64,000 nucleotides of DNA, from the NCBI RefSeq assembly GCF_000382445.1, contig NZ_KB905474.1:248001-312000 (forward strand), given 5' to 3'. Positions 60,059 through 64,000 of the stretch are shown here, in pieces. This stretch comes from Phocaeicola massiliensis B84634 = Timone 84634 = DSM 17679 = JCM 13223. Its GTDB lineage: Bacteria > Bacteroidota > Bacteroidia > Bacteroidales > Bacteroidaceae. Position 1 is the first letter of the stretch. Each line of letters begins with the position of its first letter. The notes beneath the pieces were generated by a model. That model was given only the letters and a program-made list of their open reading frames with translations, was not told the DNA's origin and searched no databases. The position numbers were made by a program, and so were the translations under genes.

Positions 60059-61128
60059 TAAAGAAGGAGTGTTTTACGGCAGAATGGATCGAACAGGTTT
60101 CATCCGAATTGCACTATAATGATAAAAATCTGATAGAGAAAGTAATCCGTGCCCTGTCCCTGCTTGAAATGCTGGTTAAAGCCGGGTGTCCACTGGTTTT
60201 TAAGGGAGGAACGGCACTTATGCTCATACTTGGGAAATCTGCTCATCGTCTGTCAATCGACATTGATCTTATCTGTCCCCCTGGAACCAACATTGAAGAC
60301 TATCTGAAATCATTTGCCGATTTCGGCTTCATCAATCTGGAACTTGTGGAACGCAAGCAACGGGATGATGCGGATATTCCCAAGAGCCATTCCAAGTTTT
60401 TCTATCAGATTGCATACCGAAATGACACCGATGCACAATCCTATATCCTGCTGGATGTACTCTACGAGGACATTCATTATTTCCGTACCCAACAAATAGC
60501 TATCAACTGCCCGTTCATACGGTTGGAAGGAAAACCATTGATGGTAACAGTCCCGTCCGCAGAAGATATTTTGGGCGATAAACTGACGGCTTTCGCTCCC
60601 AACACAACTGGAATACCTTATTACAAGAATGGAAGGTCCTGTTCGATGGAGATAGCCAAACAGCTTTATGATGTGGGGCGGCTGTTTGAAAATGTTTCAG
60701 ACCTGCAGATTACCAAAGAAGCGTTCCGTAAGATTGCGGTGGTCGAACTTTCATACCGGTCTTTCGGAACGGACATAGGGCAAGTTTTCAATGACATCCG
60801 CCAAACGGCACTTTGTATCTCCACACGGGGAAAAGCCGGAGAAGGAGACTTCGACCTGATACAAGACGGAATCATCCGTGTCAAATCATTCATGTACAAG
60901 CAGCGTTATCTGATAGACCATGCCATTATTGATGCAGCAAGAGCGGCTTATTTAGCCACGTTAATTGAAAAGGGAATCAATGAAATAGAATCTTATTCCA
61001 ACAACCCTGCCGATATAAAGGATATGGTCATCCGACCTTCGCTGCCCAACAAACTGAATAAGCTGAGAAGCAACCTACCGGAAGCCTACTACTATTGGGC
61101 AAAAACGAGTGAGTTATTGGAAGCATGA
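60055..61128 (+). CDS. AbiEii/AbiGii nucleotidyltransferase toxin
   Basis: A 357-residue protein. The nucleotidyltransferase signature VFKGGTALMLILGKSAHRLS followed by IDIDLICPPGTN is at about residues 48-78 (GG-[x]n-D-x-D). ITVPSAEDILGDKLTAFAPN-type residues follow near 165. AbiEii toxins transfer nucleotides to RNA acceptors and arrest growth, giving phage abortive infection and element maintenance. It overlaps the antitoxin by 4 nt and the next gene by 4 nt. Confidence 0.9.
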   Translation: MIKKECFTAEWIEQVSSELHYNDKNLIEKVIRALSLLEMLVKAGCPLVFKGGTALMLILGKSAHRLSIDIDLICPPGTNIEDYLKSFADFGFINLELVERKQRDDADIPKSHSKFFYQIAYRNDTDAQSYILLDVLYEDIHYFRTQQIAINCPFIRLEGKPLMVTVPSAEDILGDKLTAFAPNTTGIPYYKNGRSCSMEIAKQLYDVGRLFENVSDLQITKEAFRKIAVVELSYRSFGTDIGQVFNDIRQTALCISTRGKAGEGDFDLIQDGIIRVKSFMYKQRYLIDHAIIDAARAAYLATLIEKGINEIESYSNNPADIKDMVIRPSLPNKLNKLRSNLPEAYYYWAKTSELLEA

Positions 61129-61859
61129 AGTTTTACGAACATCGAATGGAAAAGATAAAAGCCGTATTCAACTGGAGCGGGGGAAAAGACTCCGCGCATG
61201 CCCTTTGGCGAGCTCGTCAATCGGAGCTATACGACATCGTTGCCCTGCTCACCACAATCAATCGTGACTCGCAACGCTCCAGCATGCACGGTATCCCACT
61301 CCCCTTGCTTCAGGCACAAGCAGACAGTATAGGTATTCCCCTGCATATCGTGAATCTCACACCCCAGGGGAACCTTGAAAATTACGCAGAGGCCATGACT
61401 TGCGCAGCCCTACATTTCAAGGAGCAAGGAGTAACCCATTTTATTTTCGGGGATATTTACTTGCACGATGTCCGTGCCTACAGGGAGCGACAACTCGCAC
61501 CACTCGGAATAGAGGTTGTGGAGCCGTTATGGGGAGTAGTCTCCTCGGAAATCGTCATGCAGCAATACCTCGCTTCCGGACTGAAGACGGTCATCGTGAC
61601 CACGCAAGCCGATGGCTTGGGAATGGATGCCATCGGTCGCGAGGTAGATGCCGACTTTATTGCCTCTCTCCCCAAGGAAATGGATCACAACGGAGAAAAC
61701 GGAGAATACCACACGTTCTGCTACGACGGACCGATATTCTCCTCACCCGTACTTTTCCGACTGGGAACTCCCTTTAGCCAAAGTTATGACATCCGGCTTG
61801 AGGATGGCACGATTCAAACCTATACTTATTGTTTTGCCCATCTTTCCGCCGAACCATAA
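61125..61859 (+). CDS. Dph6-like PP-loop ATPase (diphthine-ammonia ligase family)
   Basis: A 244-residue protein. The PP-loop motif VFNWSGGKDSAHALWRA lies at residues 15-31, and the C-terminal GENGEYHTFCYDGPIFSSPV is diagnostic of the Dph6/ATP-PPase family. Bacteria lack diphthamide; in Bacteroidales such genes often stand by cobalamin genes, and here cobO follows after 33 nt, so a role in B12 side-chain or amide metabolism is likely but unproven. The ATG at 61125 overlaps the toxin stop (ATGA); 61146 (MEKIKAVFNW) is the alternative start. Confidence 0.85.
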   Translation: MKFYEHRMEKIKAVFNWSGGKDSAHALWRARQSELYDIVALLTTINRDSQRSSMHGIPLPLLQAQADSIGIPLHIVNLTPQGNLENYAEAMTCAALHFKEQGVTHFIFGDIYLHDVRAYRERQLAPLGIEVVEPLWGVVSSEIVMQQYLASGLKTVIVTTQADGLGMDAIGREVDADFIASLPKEMDHNGENGEYHTFCYDGPIFSSPVLFRLGTPFSQSYDIRLEDGTIQTYTYCFAHLSAEP

Positions 61860-61892
61860 CACGGATTACATTTGCAATCATAAATCAACAAT

Positions 61893-62411
61893 ATGGAAAA
61901 CAAAGGATATATACATGTCTATACTGGCAACGGGAAAGGAAAGACAACGGCCGCATTTGGGCTTGCCATTCGAGTTTTGTGTGCCGGAGGAAGCGTCTTC
62001 ATCGGACAATTCGTAAAGAACATGAAATATAATGAAACCAAGATCGAACATCTGTTTAACAACGTCCGCATCCAGCAATTCGGTCGGGGGTGCTTTATTG
62101 AAAAGAAGCCGGCACAAGAAGATATTGACGCAGCTTATGCGGGATTGGAAAGCTGCAAACAAATTCTCGCTTCGGGAGAGTATAATCTGGTCGTGCTCGA
62201 TGAACTAACCATTGCCCTGTATTACGAGTTGCTTTCTATTGAGGAGGTATTGACGGCGATTTCTCGACGACATTCCGGGACAGAGTTGGTAATCACGGGA
62301 CGGTACGCTCCGGCAGAATTGATCGACATAGCCGACTTGGTCACGGAGATGCGAGAAGTCAAACATTATTACACGGAAGGCGTCCTCTCCCGCAACGGGA
62401 TAGACCGTTAG
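61893..62411 (+). CDS. cobO: Cob(I)alamin adenosyltransferase, CobO/BtuR type
   Basis: A 172-residue enzyme. The P-loop IHVYTGNGKGKTTAAFGLAI lies at residues 7-26, with VLDELTIALYYELLSIEEVL near 105 and a conserved tail DLVTEMREVKHYYTEGVLSR. It transfers adenosine from ATP to cobalamin or corrinoids, finishing the active coenzyme. It forms a pair with the upstream Dph6-like gene. No cobalamin riboswitch was seen upstream. Confidence 0.92.
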   Translation: MENKGYIHVYTGNGKGKTTAAFGLAIRVLCAGGSVFIGQFVKNMKYNETKIEHLFNNVRIQQFGRGCFIEKKPAQEDIDAAYAGLESCKQILASGEYNLVVLDELTIALYYELLSIEEVLTAISRRHSGTELVITGRYAPAELIDIADLVTEMREVKHYYTEGVLSRNGIDR

Positions 62412-62559
62412 AGTCCGATCTCCCTACTCGGTCTTGGTTTCACAATCATTCAAATAAAAAATTACGATAAGTTCCAAAATGAAAAGTTCCCTGTTTTAAT
62501 CGAAAACCACATCACCTAATGACACTCTTTTCGATTAGCGTTTGGCGACATAAACACTC

Positions 62560-63213
62560 TTACAACAGTCTGCTCAAAGCTGAAATGCACTCCTGCTGTG
62601 TAGTCCGGATGTAATCGAAAACGACCGACGGATCGACACTCTTGCCATTTAGCTTGCAGGTTATGTGCAAGTGCTCGCCTGTACTTCGTCCGGTCGAGCC
62701 GGTAATACCGACGGCATCACGGGGACGGACTACCGTACCCTTGGCGGTCAGCACCCGTGAAAGGTGGCAATAGCTGACGGTGTAATTTCCGTGCCGCAGG
62801 GTCACATACTTGCCGGACGTCTTGTCCTGTCCCACTTTGACGACCACCCCCTCCATCATGGCCAATACCTGCTCGCCCCGTGCGTGCAGGTCGATACCGC
62901 CGTGAAACTTCCTCTTTCCGGTAAACGGGTCTTTCCGGTAGCCGTATGGTGATGTAATTCTGATGCGCTGCAATGGATAAGACACACTGAGATAACGGTC
63001 AATCCACAACTTCTTACTTTCATCGGCAGGTTTTGTCGAAGTCTCCTGTACAGGAGCCATGCTTTCGGGTGTCGGCTCCGGCTTTTTCATACCCTCCTGC
63101 AAGGCTTCTACCTTGTATCTTTCTGGTGTCTTGGCAATCGTGTTGAACTGCGCCTGAGCGGGCATCGTGCAGAATGAAACACCCGATATTGCTATCAGTA
63201 AAATTTTTCTCAT
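62560..63213 (-). CDS. M23-family peptidase (LytM-like)
   Basis: A 217-residue exported peptidase (signal peptide MRKILLIAISGVSFCTMPAQ to AQ-FNT). The LytM domain has KRKFHGGIDLHARGEQVLAM (HxxxD zinc ligands near residue 105) and TGEHLHITCKLNG (H-x-H near 183). Zinc endopeptidases of this type cut peptidoglycan crosslinks and help the mating channel cross the wall. It is on the minus strand and convergent with cobO; 62412-62559 has no gene. Confidence 0.9.
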   Translation of the reverse strand: MRKILLIAISGVSFCTMPAQAQFNTIAKTPERYKVEALQEGMKKPEPTPESMAPVQETSTKPADESKKLWIDRYLSVSYPLQRIRITSPYGYRKDPFTGKRKFHGGIDLHARGEQVLAMMEGVVVKVGQDKTSGKYVTLRHGNYTVSYCHLSRVLTAKGTVVRPRDAVGITGSTGRSTGEHLHITCKLNGKSVDPSVVFDYIRTTQQECISALSRLL

Positions 63214-63217
63214 TCGG

Positions 63218-63225
63218 CAAAGTTA
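63218..63225 (-). promoter_or_regulatory. TAnnTTTG box upstream of the M23 gene
   Basis: On the minus strand TAACTTTG matches the -7 consensus with TTTC about 20 nt upstream. It ends only 4 nt before the start codon at 63213, so the transcript would be leaderless or nearly so, or the box is fortuitous. Confidence 0.4.
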
Positions 63226-63394
63226 TAACGGGAGTTTTCATGTCGGAAACAAACTACCGTCATTTCTTGTATTGGTTTGATATTTTGCGTCTATTAGTAC
63301 GATTTTGATTAGATAATTGTACTAATGAAGATAAAAACAGCATATTACAACCATTTATATAGCTGTATTTTTGTCCGTCATAATAAGATGTCTC

Positions 63395-63402
63395 TATCTT
63401 TG
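63395..63402 (+). promoter_or_regulatory. TAnnTTTG promoter of the DUF4099 gene
   Basis: TATCTTTG matches the -7 consensus, and TTTG at 63370-63373 is 21 nt upstream, matching the -33 element. The start codon is at 63433, leaving a leader of about 25 nt. Confidence 0.7.
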
Positions 63403-63432
63403 TATAGTACAATTTTATAATATGAATATAGT

Positions 63433-64000
63433 ATGAAAAAAGTTCAGATTGAATTTGATGAATTACCCTTTTCGACACTGGAACGATTCGGTCTTACAAG
63501 GGAAATGATCGAGGACTTGCCGATGCGTGTGTTGGAAGACATCTGCAACGGCCGGCATTCTCCCGTGCTTCCCGTGCGTGTCACTGACGAGCATGGCGGG
63601 CAAATCGAGAGCCGCAGCCGCTTTGCCTTTATCCGCATGGACGACGGTCAGGTGGATGTGGTGTTCTATCCGGCACTGAAATCCTCTCCACTGGAGCGGT
63701 ATGACGAAGCACAGCAGAAACAGTTGCTCGACGGCAAGGCGATTGTCGCCGATGTGGAAATGTCGGACGGACGGAGCAGCAAGGCTTTCGTACAGATTGA
63801 CGCCGAGACGAAACAGGTGATGTATGTCCCCACGCCCATCATCGCACGCAACCTGAAAGTGCTGGCCGAGGTCATGCGCCTCGGTACGGTGGAGGTAAAC
63901 GGGATGCAGCACGGCGAGCCGCTGACGGTAGTCGTGGGCGGCGAGCCTGCCACAGTGGGCATCGACCTTCATGCCAAGACCGGCATCCGCATCTGTTCGG
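63433..64000 (+). CDS. DUF4099-domain protein (C-terminus beyond window)
   Basis: Starts at 63433 (MKKVQIEFDELPFSTLERFG) and stays open to the window edge, so 189 residues are visible. The N-terminal segment FGLTREMIEDLPMRVLEDIC followed by NGRHSPVLPVRV and the GQVDVVFYPALKSSPLERYD region match DUF4099. In Bacteroidales elements this is usually joined to DUF3945 and sits near topoisomerase and M23 peptidase genes. Role unknown; probably DNA processing during transfer. Confidence 0.85.
   Translation, partial: MKKVQIEFDELPFSTLERFGLTREMIEDLPMRVLEDICNGRHSPVLPVRVTDEHGGQIESRSRFAFIRMDDGQVDVVFYPALKSSPLERYDEAQQKQLLDGKAIVADVEMSDGRSSKAFVQIDAETKQVMYVPTPIIARNLKVLAEVMRLGTVEVNGMQHGEPLTVVVGGEPATVGIDLHAKTGIRICS

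Noticed and set aside
61860-61892. Cobalamin riboswitch before cobO
   Set aside because: The gap is 33 nt and has no B12-box-like sequence; the genes are downstream of the AbiE promoter.
1-64000. CRISPR array, tRNA or rRNA genes
   Set aside because: No regularly spaced direct repeats and no recognisable tRNA or rRNA sequence were seen on either strand.

Overview
The window looks like Bacteroidales DNA (Bacteroides, Parabacteroides or a close relative). It is almost entirely mobile: parts of two integrative conjugative elements lie side by side. The signs are Bacteroidales-type tra proteins (TraE to TraO families), RteC, DUF3408, DUF3876 and DUF4099 proteins, TAnnTTTG promoter boxes, and the scarcity of strong Shine-Dalgarno sites. 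No chromosomal housekeeping gene, rRNA, tRNA or CRISPR array was seen.

Region 1 (1-21.7 kb) is a CTnDOT-like element read from the inside out. A minus-strand transfer operon (traA, two DUF3408 genes, traD-like, traE, traF, traG, a DUF3876 lipoprotein, traI, traJ, traK) runs off the left edge. traI is split by a complete group II intron (2057-4539) that encodes a reverse transcriptase/maturase/HNH protein. Divergent from traA is the plus-strand mobilization set mobA, mobB (relaxase) and mobC (coupling protein), preceded by palindromes that probably include oriT. After mobC comes an AT-rich defence island on the minus strand: a DUF4143 AAA ATPase, GajA (OLD nuclease) and GajB (UvrD-like helicase), a Gabija system with a possible third gene. 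RteC and a RibD/DHFR-like protein follow.

Region 2 (21.7 kb to the right edge) is a second element. It opens with large nested hairpins and a tyrosine integrase, then an unknown gene, an excisionase-like HTH protein, a RecA-fold (RepA-like) ATPase and a Toprim primase. A long plus-strand transfer operon (27.0-45.5 kb) encodes TraE-like pilins, TraF, TraG, TraI/J/K/M/N/O-like proteins, a VirD4-type coupling protein, and two DNA methyltransferases interleaved with tra genes. No relaxase for this element is visible in the window.

From 45.5 to 59 kb the genes are on the minus strand: a DUF1016 nuclease, small unknown genes, ParB, a ribbon-helix-helix protein, ParA, a 1657-residue methylase-helicase (BmhA/DarB type) and two unknown genes. 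Several of these transcription units are preceded by related structured leader-like repeats, one of the less explained features here. At 59-62.4 kb a plus-strand AbiE-type toxin-antitoxin pair with two sharp operator palindromes is followed by a Dph6-like PP-loop ATPase and a CobO-type cobalamin adenosyltransferase. The window closes with a minus-strand M23 peptidase and the start of a plus-strand DUF4099 gene.

Taken together, the elements carry transfer machinery, maintenance genes (ParAB, AbiE), anti-restriction candidates (methyltransferases, methylase-helicase), phage defence (Gabija) and a small vitamin B12 cargo.
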